Shown here: positions 1 to 11,449 of the stretch, in pieces
How positions within the stretch are numbered: the stretch's first letter is position 1
Layout: each line of letters opens with the position of its first letter
Origin: Sipunculus nudus
Taxonomy: Eukaryota; Annelida; Sipuncula; Golfingiida; Sipunculidae
Assembly (NCBI GenBank): GCA_026874595.1
Contig: CM049309.1
Coordinates: 52,736,079-52,800,078 of the forward strand
DNA length: 64,000 nucleotides
Reading direction: 5' to 3'
Notes under the pieces: generated by a model
Seen by the model: the letters and a program-made list of their open reading frames with translations, nothing else
Database searches by the model: none
Told to the model about the DNA's origin: nothing
Program-made: the position numbers and the translations under genes

Positions 1-869
1 TGTCAGGACAGGAAAGGCTAATCTCTCTGAAATTGGGTTTATTTGCACCACAAAGTCAGTTTTAGGATTTCTGATAAAAGTATTGACTTTTTTTCCAGCA
101 CAGTAGGTACAAGACCATTCCCTAATTACTTCAGTTTACATTTAATCAGTCTGTGAATGTCTGGGTCTGCACCTGCTGAGAATCTCATCATATGCATCTT
201 ACTTTCTGGTGAAGTGAAGTCACTGTGTAATGTTTGATTTTTATCTTGGTTCACACCAGCTCACTTGTTAATCACTGCTAGGCTCGTATATTCAAGACTT
301 CAGATATGTTTGTGTTATAAATAAGGAAATTACTCTCTTAGCTGTAATATCATTGCAGTTTGCTTTGGAACTTGGTAATAATAGTATCTACAAAAGAGTC
401 ATTTTGAGAATATGTTAAAATTAATTGAGTGATCCAGTACCCTGGTCCCTGGCATACATTTTTCATATAAAACTTTTGTGAACTTAAAGGCTTTGAAAAC
501 AAGTTATGTTCAGTCAGAAGGAATTTTTGTAGTGCATGCCAAGTGTCATCAGTGATCTTGTGTGTATTTGGATAAATGGAAGATTCACCGACCCTGTTTT
601 CTCGTAGTATTTTCAAACAAACTGTTGAAGTCAGGCATAATTTAGAGTAATTGTTGCATAATGTCAAAGTTCTTTCAATTAAAGTCTGAGGTATTAAAAT
701 AATGCCATTCTAGCATATTTTGCCTCTGTGGTAAACTAAGTTAACCCAGAGTTTCAGGAATGGACGTATAATAATCATAATTTTCCAGCTCCTGACCAAT
801 TTTGAGCACTCAAGTAAACAGCTATGAATACCTGACTTAAGGTAGAAAGTTCATGTATTTTTTCAAAAT
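1..869. other. AT-rich non-coding stretch, no gene seen
   Basis: I see no splice-bounded open frame, RNA gene or clear repeat here. The longest open frame (minus strand, 350-667) has no recognisable domain and is the length expected by chance in AT-rich DNA. Start motifs and codon patterns do not stand out. Confidence 0.6.
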
Positions 870-1022
870 TTTACGTATTTTTTCTGTATTTTTGGGACCT
901 TCAAATGTGTTGAAGTGGTCATCTGTTAACAAGGCACAAATAGTTACCATTTGACCTAGAACCTTCTTACTTGACACCCAGTGAGGTCCATGAACAATCT
1001 CCATGGAAACCTGAAATGAGGT
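870..1022 (+). repeat. Fragment of an old ~150-bp repeat
   Basis: The motif series GGCACAAATAGTTACCATT, TTTGACCTAGAACCTTCTTAC and GAGGTCCATG...GAAACCTGAAATGA recurs in degraded form at about 3505-3650 and 3690-3795. The copies therefore lie on both sides of the Helitron-like element at 1082-3359. The simplest reading is that the younger element landed inside an older array of these units. Boundaries are approximate and I do not know the family. Confidence 0.55.
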
Positions 1023-1139
1023 CTCTGTTACTTATATCCTCTGAGCTATGGGGCTTGTAAATACCTCTGAGAATAATTGTATCGCCAGACATAGTCTGGA
1101 GATACTTTGGTTTCGGCATGGTCAAGCCGCCACCGCCGC

Positions 1140-3235
1140 AGAGATTTCTTTTGGACACAATAACTCAAAAAATATTTCACGGATCTTTACCAAACTTGGT
1201 ATATGTATAGATATGGGTGAGAGGAAGACGCCTATTTAAAATGAGGTCATGACCTCAAGTAGGAGAGTGACCTTGACCTTGAATAGGTTCAATTTTGGGG
1301 AAAATCACACAAATTCTTAAATATCTCAAGAAAACTTGCATGGATTGATCCCAAAATCAAGTTGATCAAAGATCATGGATAGGGTTGTCATGTTCCAGAA
1401 ACTGGTGGCGCCACCTGTTATTCTTTACTTGTTTTCATGCCGTTTAATATCCCCAAAATTGCTACTTGACAGTACTGTGAGCATTATAAGTCAAAAACTT
1501 ATGGACAGATTTCTTTCATATTATGCAAATACATAGATATGGCTTATGGGATGATGTTTGTTTTAATTGGGGTCATGACCTTTCCTATGAGAGTGGCCTT
1601 GACCTTGAATATTGCCATATATGGTGAAAATCACACAAAATCATTAATTTCTCAATAAGGGATGCATGCATTGGTCCAAAAATCAACTTGACGGAAGATC
1701 TTGGATAGTAATGTCATGTACCGGAAACAGGTGGCACCACCTGTTTTTCTTTTACTTGTTTTCAGGCCGTTTAATACCCCATCATTGCCACTTAACAGTA
1801 CATTTATAAACTGTGAGCATTATCAGTCAAAAACTAATGGACAGATTTCTTTCATATTATGCATATACATAGACATGGGTTATGGGATGATGTATATATA
1901 AATTGGGGTCATGACCTTTCCTATTAGAGTGGCCTTGACCTTGAATATTGCCATATATAGTGAAAATTACACAAAATCATTAATATCTCAATAAGGGATG
2001 CATGCATTGGTCCAAAAATCAACATGTTCGAATATCTTAGAAAGTATTGTCATGTACCGGAAACAGGTGGCGCCACCTGTTATTCTTTTACTTGTTTTGT
2101 GCCGTTTAATACCCCATCATTGCCATTTATCAGTACTGTGAGCATTATAAGTCAAAAACTAATAGACAAATTTCTTTCATATTATGCATATACATGGATA
2201 TGGGTTATAGGATAATGTTTATTTGAATAGGGGTCATGACCTTTCCAATGAGTGGCCTTGACCTTGAATATTGCCATATATGGTGAAAATCACACAAAAT
2301 CATGAATTTCTCAATAAGGGATTTCATGCATTGATCCAAAAATCAACTTGACTGAAGATCTTGGATAGTAATGTCATGTACCGGAAACAGGTGGCGCCAC
2401 CTGTTATTCTTTTACTTGTTTTCGTGCAGTTTAATACCCCATCATTGCTACTTAACAACTTACATTTATAACCTGTGAGCATTATAAGTTAAAAACTAAT
2501 GGACAGATTTCTTTCATATTTTGCATATACATAGACATGGGTTATGGGATGATGTATATATAAATTGGGGTCATGACCTTTCCTATTAGAGTGGCCTTGA
2601 CCTTGAATATTGCCATATATAGTGAAAATTACACAAAATCATTAATATCTCAATAAGGGATGCATGCATTGGTCCAAAAATCAACATGTTCGAAGATCTT
2701 GGAAAGTATTGTCATGTACCGGAAACGGGTGGCGCCACCTGTTATTCTTTTACTTGTTTTCTGCCGTTTAATACACCATCATTGCCATTTATCAGTACTG
2801 TGAGCATTATAAGTCAAAAACTAATGGACAAATTTCTTTCATATTATGCATATACATGGATATGGGTTATAGGATAATGTTTATTTGAATAGGGGTCATG
2901 ACCTTTCCAATGAGTGGCCTTGGCCTTGAATATTGCCATATATGGTGAAAATCACACAAAATCATTAATTTCTCAATAAGGGATGCATTGATTGGTCCAA
3001 AAATCAACTTGAACAAAGATCTTGGATAGTGTTGTCATGTACGGGAAACAGGTGGTGCCACCTGTTATTCTTTTACTTGTTTTCGTGCCGTTTAATACCC
3101 CATCATTGCCACTTAACAGTATTGTGAGCATTATAAGTCAAAAACTAATGGACAGATTTCTTGCATATACATAGACATGGGTTAGGGGATGATGTATATT
3201 GAAATTTGGATCATGACCTTTCTATGTGAATGACC
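1140..3235 (+). repeat. Tandem core array, ~330-bp units in ~661-bp dimers
   Basis: The palindromic block related to AACAGGTGGCGCCACCTGTT starts at 1400, 1726, 2062, 2386, 2724 and 3047. Spacings are 326, 336, 324, 338 and 323, so every second unit is closest in length, with a dimer period of 660-662. Sequence agrees: the units around 2062 and 2724 share variants (the 63-codon frames starting at 2024 and 2686 differ at only about four residues), while those around 1726 and 2386 share an extra ACATTTATAA segment. Each unit also carries GGTCATGACC (1245, 1571, 1907, 2232, 2569, 2894; degraded near 3209) and TTGACCTTGA. The short open frames in the units are not credible genes. Confidence 0.9.
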
Positions 3236-3296
3236 TTTTCTATGAGTGTGGTCTGATATTAATTGTTGCTGAAGATGGGGGGCCTATTCTTAAAAA

Positions 3297-3309
3297 GGGG
3301 GGGGGGGGG
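3297..3309 (+). repeat. Poly-G tract (13 bp)
   Basis: A run of 13 G separates the core array from the 3' tail of the Helitron-like element. Related bivalve elements carry a simple repeat at this position. Confidence 0.9.
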
Positions 3310-3489
3310 ATTAATTGTCTGGGGATACTATGGCACCTGCGGTGCCAAGAAATATCTAGTTATAAATTTGATACAAAAGCACTAGTATCTGAATAACTAA
3401 TGCATTGATGGGCATGATACTTTCCATGCATATTGATCAATGAGTGTTTCATCAATTCCTGCAGACTGGTGGCGCCACCTTATTTTTTT

Positions 3490-3900
3490 TTAATTTTTAC
3501 ACATTTTTTCTTTATTTTTAAGAACTTCAAAACAAAGCAATCTGGCTGTTTAAAAAACACAAAAGGTAACTGTTAGACCTAGAAACTTCTTACTGTACAT
3601 CATGGGAGTTCCTAGGCAAGTCTCCTTTGAAACCTGAAATTAATTATGGTGAACTATATTTTGTGAATTACGGACCGAAAACACCTAGTGAGTCAGATGG
3701 GGCACAAATTGGTTCTATTTGGCCTAGAATCTTCTAACATGACTTTAAGGGAGGTCCATAAAAAATCTGCTTTGAAACCTGAAATGATGTCACTCGACAC
3801 TGTGACCTATTTTCTGCAACCAGTGTCGAAGAACATGATTTTATAACTCTAATATTCAGATGGGCACAAATGGTACCAGCTGGATGTAGAATATGGTCAC
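3490..3900 (+). repeat. Remnants of the ~150-bp repeat, about three units
   Basis: Degraded units recur with the landmarks GACCTAGAA (near 3576), GGCCTAGAAT (3721) and GGATGTAGAA (near 3887), plus GGCACAAAT and TTTGAAACCTGAAAT. Spacing is roughly 145-165 bp. They match the fragment at 870-1022. Just upstream, at 3468-3479, is one further GGTGGCGCCACC. The age difference from the intact core array next door is obvious by eye. Confidence 0.5.
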
Positions 3901-4611
3901 TGTAAACTTTACCTAAGATCTATTGGCAATATGCATGATATTTAGCACTTTGGGAGTCATTTTACCATTTGTTTAAGGCTCCTTGAATTCATCTCAGCGT
4001 CATTGCCTATGGGTCACTTGTTTTAAGTGACTGTACCTGTAAGTCATGAGGTGTTGTCAAAAATGAAGAAAATATTTGCATCCTCAGTCCTTGTGATTAC
4101 TGAACATGGCATTCTGACATCTCAAATGACTTTCTTATGTCAGATCCAGAGGGGAAGAATGGTGTTAGTAAACAGGTGACTCACCCTGTGAAGGAGAAGA
4201 TGGATGATTCAGGATTTATGCCTAATTAGCTGAGCAAAGGAAGCTCCAGTTAAGGACATCAACATGTGCTTAAACTGGACTATGGAAAAGAAGCTCCTTG
4301 GTTCAAAGCCGGCCTAAGAGCCACTAAGCAGCAATGGGAAAAAGGAGAATTCTAGATAGATAGTTTGTTTTAATGACAAGTTATGACTCTTGGGCTATTT
4401 CTAGTACCATGTCTGTATATCCTTAAATCCTCAAGGCTTAATAAAGCCATACCATTCTCATCATATGGTTACCTTCATATTCATTCAGTAGACTGCAGGG
4501 CCACCTACAGGCCATTAAACATGCCTTCATAAAATGATCCTGTACGATCCTGAATTGCCATTGTGGCCTCATTTGTGGATATCACATATAGAAGTTTTGA
4601 TTTCCTTTTCA
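3901..4611. other. Non-coding stretch, no gene seen
   Basis: No open frame, RNA gene or repeat stands out in these ~700 bases. Confidence 0.55.
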
Positions 4612-4902
4612 GAGATGACCTTTTGTAAACTGGAGTAAGTTTGAATTGCTACGGCTCTGAGATTACCTTTTGTAAACTGGAGTAAGTTTGAAATGCTACT
4701 TGGAGATGACCTTTGTAAACTGGAGTAAGTTTGAATTGCTACGGCTCTGAGATGACCTTTTGTAAACTGGAGTAAGTTTGAAATGCTACTCTGAGATGAC
4801 CTTTATAAACTGGAGTATGTGTTATTTACTACTCTGAGATTACCTTTTGTAAACTGGAGTAAGTTTGAATTGCTACTCCGAGATGACCTTTTGTAAACTG
4901 GA
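4612..4902 (+). repeat. Minisatellite, seven units of 43-47 bp
   Basis: Units begin GAGATGACCTTTTGTAAACT and continue with GGAGTAAGTTTGAATTGCTAC; units ending in CGGCTCT partly alternate with shorter ones. There are about seven copies, with the last cut short after GTAAACTGGAA. Unit length is not a multiple of three and no frame stays open. The array has sharp edges and is surrounded by unrelated sequence. Confidence 0.9.
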
Positions 4903-6233
4903 ATTGTGGTATTGTGTATAGAAACTGTTTAATGTTTTTTTTTTTTCCTTAAATGAACTGACATATTTCCAAGATATTGAATCATCACTTCATATGGTGT
5001 ATGATGATTTCACTTATTGCACCATCAGGCACTGTCTGTTGCCTGACCTAAGGATGCTTGGTATTTTAAATTGGTGTTTTTCTCATTAGCCCGGCTGATG
5101 TTATCTTTAGTTTGGTGTCTGTGAGTAGGGCCTGTTTTTTCACTCTATAGTTCTGTATCAGTGTTCAGAGGCATGGTTTTAGGCTAGAAAAATAAGGTCT
5201 GGTCTACCAATAATATTATTGTGACATTGTATCTTAAATCATTTGTGTAATGGACTGTCTGGAAAGTTACTTGCAGAGACATGTAACCAAGTTCTGCAGG
5301 TAAGTGTCTGGACATAAAGGTCACTTGTTAAGTTACCAAGACTGGAAACTGGACAGGGTTAGAATTGAAACACGTTTGTGTCTGTGTTCTGCCTGAAATG
5401 TACTTGAAAATAAGCACCTGATTGAACTTTGGTATGTGGTCTTTGGTTCCTGTTGGTAATGAGAATTTGGATTGTTACTCTAAGCACTGTTCTCTTCTAT
5501 TTCCTTTGGATCTGAAAAAAGGTCATAGCTGATATCCTGATTTGTCAGGAAGACAGAACTGTAGATTTGCATGCTCTTTTCCCACATCTTGATATAATGG
5601 TTTAATCAGCTAAAATGTGAATTTAATTATGTTTTTTTCTCTATAAGACTCATTATGAGGAAGCAAGTCATGTCGAGGGAAATCTGTTTGGGCAAAGTAC
5701 CTTTTGAATGCTGCTGTGAAAAACATCGGTTTCAGGAGTTTCAGTTAATAGAATAAATGTTTCCCCCTATATGTACATTCAGTTAAAGACATGTTTATTT
5801 TTAACCCTCCTGACAAAATACATAAGCTGACACAAATCTGGATTACTAAAAATTGTATAAAGAATCTAAGACAAGGAAGTGCCTTTATCATTTGAAATAA
5901 TTTGTTGAAATAGTGAACACATCTTTATTTGTAGATAATTAAACAAATTTAAAAGATTTTGGCAAATATTATATTTTGGCACAATATTTTTATTTCAGTG
6001 ACAAAATTGTCATTGTAGGTCTTAATGGAACTGTTCCGTACCACAGTGTCTTTGTCTATCCTTTTTTTAGGAATATTTTTTTTAAGATGGAAAGTTAATT
6101 ATAATTAAGAGGCATTTTGATGTTGAAACATTTGACATTAATCTGATTTGGAACAAAGGCATAATATATCCACTTTCCACATTATATAAGAAATAAAATT
6201 TTAAAAAGTCTGAGAAAACATTCCATGTGGCAT
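4903..6233. other. AT-rich non-coding stretch, no gene seen
   Basis: No supported gene or repeat. A poly-T tract lies near 4936-4946. The stretch ends at the TTAA preceding the R element. Confidence 0.55.
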
Positions 6234-6237
6234 TTAA

Positions 6238-6745
6238 AGGGGTCCAATTACCTATAAAGCATTTGGAATTAATGCGAAAAATAGTTTCTTCCCTTTAAAA
6301 TAAATCTGTACCTGCTGAAATGTTTCCTTGAAACCGTTTGCTTACTCCTGTAAACAAGTGTTAAAAACAGTGGACTGGGTGCGAACACAAGTGTCAACAT
6401 TAACACAGCATGTGGGGCCGTGTGCATCGCAGACCCCAAACATGTGTCAATCAGGAGATGCCCTGACTGACTTGGCCCAAAAAATGTAATACATGTTCCC
6501 ACTGGCTGAAAAACTGCGTGTTGTGGCTCACAATCAGACCTCAGGTCATGCGGCCTTGTTATGATAAACAGACACACATAGAATGTGTTTACCAACATGC
6601 AGAACCATAACAAGGTGTTAAACAGGCGTATGTGAGGTACTAAGATTGTGTGCTGGGATGGTTTTACTGGGGAACTTTTGTTTAAAGCAAAACTGAACTG
6701 ACAGTGTGAAAGAATAGGCATAATATTGCGCCTGATTATGTCCAT
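6238..6745 (-). mobile_element. R element copy 1: ~508-bp non-autonomous element flanked by TTAA
   Basis: The element lies between TTAA (6234-6237) and TTAA (6746-6749). Its ends are imperfect inverted repeats: AGGGGTCCAATTACC on the left against ATGGACATAATCAGG read from the right. A second copy, in opposite orientation, lies at 29759-34193, split by later insertions. The two match along their length, for example AAACCATCCCAGCACAC, ATGTATTACATTTTTTGGG and CCACTGTTTTTAACACTTG. The TTAA target suggests a piggyBac-like origin, but the AGGG end is not typical, so the superfamily is open. A 158-codon open frame on the minus strand (6269-6745) is just this element read through; it has no transposase motif and its equivalent in copy 2 is broken. 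Confidence 0.7.
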
Positions 6746-6749
6746 TTAA

Positions 6750-7898
6750 GCCCCACCTGAGGCATTAAAGGTCATAGGAACAATAACACTACAAAGCTGC
6801 TGATTGGATGATGTACAGTAATGCATACATTCTGAAAAAGATAACCAAGAAAAAATAAAGATGAAAATTTGATCTGTCAGATCAGGGGAAGAATCTAAAA
6901 GTAGTAAAATGTGAAGTTTGGATTTCATTAGCAGTTTTCTATGAAAATCCACAAAAAAACTAAAAGGCTTTATGAAAAATATCCCCCAAACCAGGTGGAC
7001 AAAGGGAAGTGGAACATTGTATATTTTATTCCGTAAGGAAATGATCTTCCAAAAGCAGTATCTCCTCAATAACACTGTAATCAATATTCCAAGGAGAAAT
7101 GCATCCTCCGTACCAGTTTACATATCATTGTTTCTTAGACATTTCTCCCCCCCCTTCCTGAAAATATGTTCTCTCTAGATCAATAATTCTATATATAGAT
7201 GTTCCTGTGACCAGGATTCCCTTGACATTTTATTCTAGGACCAACATTTCTAGAATATGTACATGTGGTATCACCAACTTAGAGTGTTTCTTCTGGCTCT
7301 GTATCCCTTGACCACTGACTATATGGTAGCTTCATCATTTCATCAGTATTCCTTGATGGATATTATTCCAGGATAAATATCCCCTGAATTTTTTCACAAA
7401 AATAATAAATTTGAATAAATTTTGCTGGACATGTATTCCCCAGACAAAGATCTCCCAGCCGTTCCAGCCTGGACCAGTGATTCCTGTACATGTATGGCTC
7501 GGACCATATATTGATATTGATTATATTGATAAATCAAAACAGACATATTGCCATGCACTACCACTATTGATGGCTCTAATAATGATTAGTGTCATAAAAT
7601 AAGCAGATGAGGTTCAGTCTCGTTAAGGTGGAGCAACAAATAAAATATTTTTTATCATTTGTATAAAAAATTTTCCCTGAAAAGAAGAGATTATCAATGG
7701 ATTTTAACACAAATGAGATAAAATTGTAAGGTTAGTCATTTAGGCTGGCTTCATCACTGCTCATGTGACCTGCATCAGTAATTCTTTAACTGCAAAATTG
7801 TACGTACACGTATGTCCACAAGTATATGGTCATTTAAATGATTGGCAGCCCTGTTAACTCTTACAAGTGTCATGGTTTGCCATACTTCCTGTATTATA
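6750..7898. other. Non-coding stretch with a possible decayed short-period repeat
   Basis: From about 7190 to 7510, phrases such as ATTCCCTTGAC, ATTCTAGGACC, ATTCCTTGATGG, ATTCCAGG and ATTCCCCAGAC recur every few tens of bases, as in a very old minisatellite. This is a weak visual impression. No gene is supported. Confidence 0.3.
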
Positions 7899-8220
7899 AC
7901 CTCCGTCGGGGACGAGGTATGGTTGGTAACTTTGTTGGTTTGTCTGTCAGCAACTTTACTCAAAAGTTGATAACAAATTTTGATTGAATGTATTTTTCTA
8001 AAGCTCACCAATCTGGAGTTGGTGAATCATGGCACTTGTATTTCTGTGTATACAAGTATTTGTAACACAGCACAGATTAACCAGATGTTTGCAATCCCCA
8101 AGCTATCACTGGATAACCCCTCCCGCAACCCCCCCCCCCCCCAATGTCTGCAACTGAGTGGTAATGGGGAATCAGCTATGAAGTATATGACCTTGGAAAT
8201 TAGGTCAAGTTAAAAAATCA
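7899..8220 (+). mobile_element. Truncated dispersed element with a 5' hairpin
   Basis: A hairpin at 7899-7918 pairs ACCT-CGTC with GACG-AGGT, with one bulged C and a GGG loop. It is followed by GGTTTGTCTGTCAGCAAC and ACTCAAAAGTTGATAAC, the style of a dispersed element I know from mollusc and other marine invertebrate genomes. A C14 tract follows at 8129-8142. I found no matching 3' end, so the copy is probably 5'-anchored and truncated. The right edge is a guess. Confidence 0.4.
8129..8142 (+). repeat. Poly-C tract (14 bp)
   Basis: A run of 14 C within the truncated dispersed element. Confidence 0.9.
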
Positions 8221-11200
8221 GATGGAAATCTGTCACCTAGGACTGATATTTTGATCAAAGATCACTTTTTAAAAATCTTGTGAAAAAAAAATGAAATTGA
8301 TGGTTTTGCAGTCAGGGGGGGCCTAAGAAAGCCGGCCCACCCAAAATAAGGACCCAAATATTGGTGTAGAAATAAACTGATCAACCCCTATAAGCCTCCC
8401 CTTGGTATGGGGTGGGGTGGGTCAAGGAGGAGGTATACAATGAAACCTGTGTAATAAGACTACATGTGGGACTGGCCAAAAGGGGTTTGAAATTCACAGG
8501 TGGTTGTTTTAGACAGGTGGTTTTTCAAACAGGTTCTACTGTATATTTATTGTGTCAGACTACTTTTCTTGTGTTTGTCCAGTGCAGTCATGGAAGCAAT
8601 AGAAACTGTAGACCAGTGACTCTTTTTTACCTTAAAAAAGACTTGAACTCAGCTCAAAATATAATTCCTTGATCTTGTCTTTTCATTCAATATTTCCACA
8701 CATAGTGCCATATGGCTTCCCCTGGAGGCCATTATGTAATTTTCAGTTTCACTGTAAATACGTTCTGCTTTTCCTTTTACACCAGGGTGTATCCTGTTTC
8801 ATGTGATTGGTTGAGCTTCCTTTCAGTTTGTTTTAAGGACAAACAGGATTACAGTGAGTCCTTTTAAAGTTGGATCATGAATCTCCCATGGGTGCTGTCT
8901 TTCAATATTTAGACAAGCTCCTTTTCAGTTTATTCATTACATGGGTGACATGCCTTTAATGTTTGTCTTTTAATTTTGCCGTATAATGATAATAATGACA
9001 AGACCTTCAGCTAGCGGAGCTGCTCATGTGGATAGTTTGATTCTTTAATTATACAGCAGCGCTATATTAATCCCTGGTTAAAACAACAGTTGATGAACGC
9101 ATGGTGTTTGATATGTAATCATCATTAATTTAGCAGGCCTACATCAGCTGCTTGGCAGTGCTGAACTCGTCTGCCGGCTGATTAACATGGCTTCCACCGC
9201 CTGGCAGGAACGACTCCCTCGTGAACTACTTAATTGGATGCTGCTGAAGTATTGTGGAGTGTTTTCAAAGCCTCCCACGAAAAGGGTTAAATGAAAATCT
9301 GCTACCAGCAAATTGTAATCCAGGTTTTGTTTTTGGATATTATACTCCATATTACACTGTGAAATGATTCGGGCTTAGAATGAGAAAAAAATTACTGAGT
9401 GTGATACTATTAATTAGATACCCAATACTCTGTCCACTGACTGACAAAATCAATTATTTCAGGTTTGTCAAAATTTGATTTGAACAGAACCCAGGGGACA
9501 ACGGAATGCAGTTTTCGGTTGACAAACAGAAGAGATTAAGGTCTCAAAAGGAACAATGGTGGATATTTTAGTTGAAATATATAAATAAAATAGATCATTT
9601 TAACTAAAGAAAAGGTGTAAATGATGTTTTTTTTTAAGTCAGTTGTTGGCATGCAGCTGAAATATGTATTAAAGGATATGGCATTAAACATCAAGAGGAT
9701 GTCTATATATGGCAAAGTGACACCCAAGGGGTAAAAAATTTCAAGATCTGAGTAAGGACATCCATTTGTAAAATGCCATTGTAGAAGTAGCCTACAGCCT
9801 CAGTGTAAGATGACTGTTAATAAGCTCAGCTTTGAAATAAAATGGCTATTAAAAGCCAGTAGAAGCTGTTTGATGGATTTTCTTTAATAGCATATTTCTT
9901 CTTTTGGTGCTAGCAATAGTATTACATGGTGATTCTTAAATGCTTATAGCTCCTCATTGTCCATGTTCTTGTTCATTACAATAAATGACTTTATTACAGC
10001 GAAATTCACATGTAGATAATTGTACTAATTTGAATAGCTCCCATCGGAAACTATTGTCATGCCTTGTATAATTTCATTTATGAAGAAACCATGTAAATAA
10101 TCTGTTGTAAAAAGGGGAAACTGGAGCCTGATAAATGAAATGATTTTGCTCAAAAGTAAGAAGAGAAAATTGTAGTCTATAAATGAAATGATTTTGTAAG
10201 TGTTTGGTATATTCAGTTAGATGTACCACAGCCCAATACTGAGCATATTACTCGGGAACTAAGGCCAAGAGGTTGGTAATGTTGTGTGATACATCTTAAA
10301 CTTATGGTATATGAACAGTAAAATTTTTTTATTCCTTCTTTGTGCATGATATAAATTTAATTATCTAGACAGGGGAAAAAGATGAACTGCCAACATAAAA
10401 TAAATTCTGGAATGGGATATAAAATGAGAATTGTAAAACGATGATGGATTACTTGTCATGCTAGCAGCATCAGTGATTTATATCCACAAATCCCTTCAAC
10501 TGGTAATGCCAAAGCTCACTGTGGAATAGCTAGTGGTTTAATAATATAACCCGGTATGGCATCCTGTAATGGAGGTGGGTACCCTGACAGGAGAGTGGAA
10601 ACAGAGAGATGGTGAATCTGATCAGAGATTGGAGGGACGACTGTGACTACGCTGACTTAAAATGTGGTCATGAAGTCAGCAACAGTTGGTGGAAGGAAAA
10701 GAAATTGAAATTGTAACTATGTTTAGAGAGGACAGCAGTGATCCCTGGTCTGAACAGTTAGAGGGCAGATGGCAGAGCAAAGAGCCATGATAGCCACATG
10801 TATGTGACAGGTTTGGACAACAATTAACTAGTCAGCTAACTATAAGGGTTAGACTTTGGGCTTAGTGATTTGTGAGGCCAAGTCTGACCATATTGCACTT
10901 GTTAGGCAGCTCTCTTTAGCTAAATACAGAATACGGTAACGGCAGGGACTGCAGGTAGACTGGGCTTGGTTTGATTTGGACCTGCTCAACTTTGGGCAGT
11001 GTGAAATAGTGAATCTAACTGGTATACATTCACATTTTTGGTAACTGACACTGCATAGAAAAAAAACTGGGGGAGACTAAGTTGGATAAGGGGGCTTGGG
11101 GCATTGCAGTTGATGACTCTTAGATGCAGAATTAAGTAGTATGGGCAGTGACTGTAGATGGAAAGTAAAGCAGTGGTGAATTTAGATGAAAAGTGAAATC

Positions 11201-11449
11201 ATGCAGGTGGACGCTGTCTAGGTATTTATGAAGAGAAGCTGTATCTGGTAGTTATTCAAGCATTTGGGGTCACTATATTGGTAATTCTGAATGGTAGGGA
11301 GCACTGTTGATTGTGAGTCCAATTAAGGTGAAGAGTAGCAGAGTATAGGTGATGCATGGTTTAGAGAAATGTAAGTTGACTAATGTTGGCAGTTGAAGAG
11401 AAAAGGTGTAGACTACAGTTGACGGAAGGGGCAGGACTGGTGGTTACTG
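8221..11449. other. Non-coding stretch, no gene seen
   Basis: No gene is supported. From about 10550 onward the sequence becomes rich in phrases like GGTGGTGACAG, GGGCAGTGACTGTAG and AGCAGTG. These may be strongly decayed outer units of the 30-bp minisatellite that follows. Confidence 0.45.

Larger units (their letters stand above)
1082..3359 (+). mobile_element. Non-autonomous Helitron-like element with tandem core repeats
   Basis: The proposed ends match the canonical Helitron pattern. A host A is followed by the start TCGCCAGAC. The far end is a 7-bp-stem hairpin (arms TGGCACC/GGTGCCA, loop TGC, 3331-3347), then 9 nt, CTAG (3356-3359) and a host T. The start holds its own hairpin (CCAGAC-ATA-GTCTGG, 1085-1099), and its CCAGACA arm returns in inverse as TGTCTGG at 3316-3322. 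Between the ends are about six core units of ~330 bp, then a poly-G tract, then the tail. This order (5' segment, core repeats, simple repeat, 3' segment) matches the pearl/MINE and Helentron-type elements described in bivalves. No transposase or Rep/helicase is encoded, so movement would depend on an autonomous partner. The 5' end is less certain than the 3' end. Confidence 0.65.

Noticed and set aside
1048-2877. Several 63-66-codon frames starting MFEYL or MDSNV
   Set aside because: They are the same ~190 bp of the tandem core unit read repeatedly. The copies differ by frameshifts and lie in a mobile element.
6269-6745. 158-codon minus-strand frame as a possible gene
   Set aside because: It coincides with the R element. 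The second copy does not keep the frame, and no transposase motif is present.
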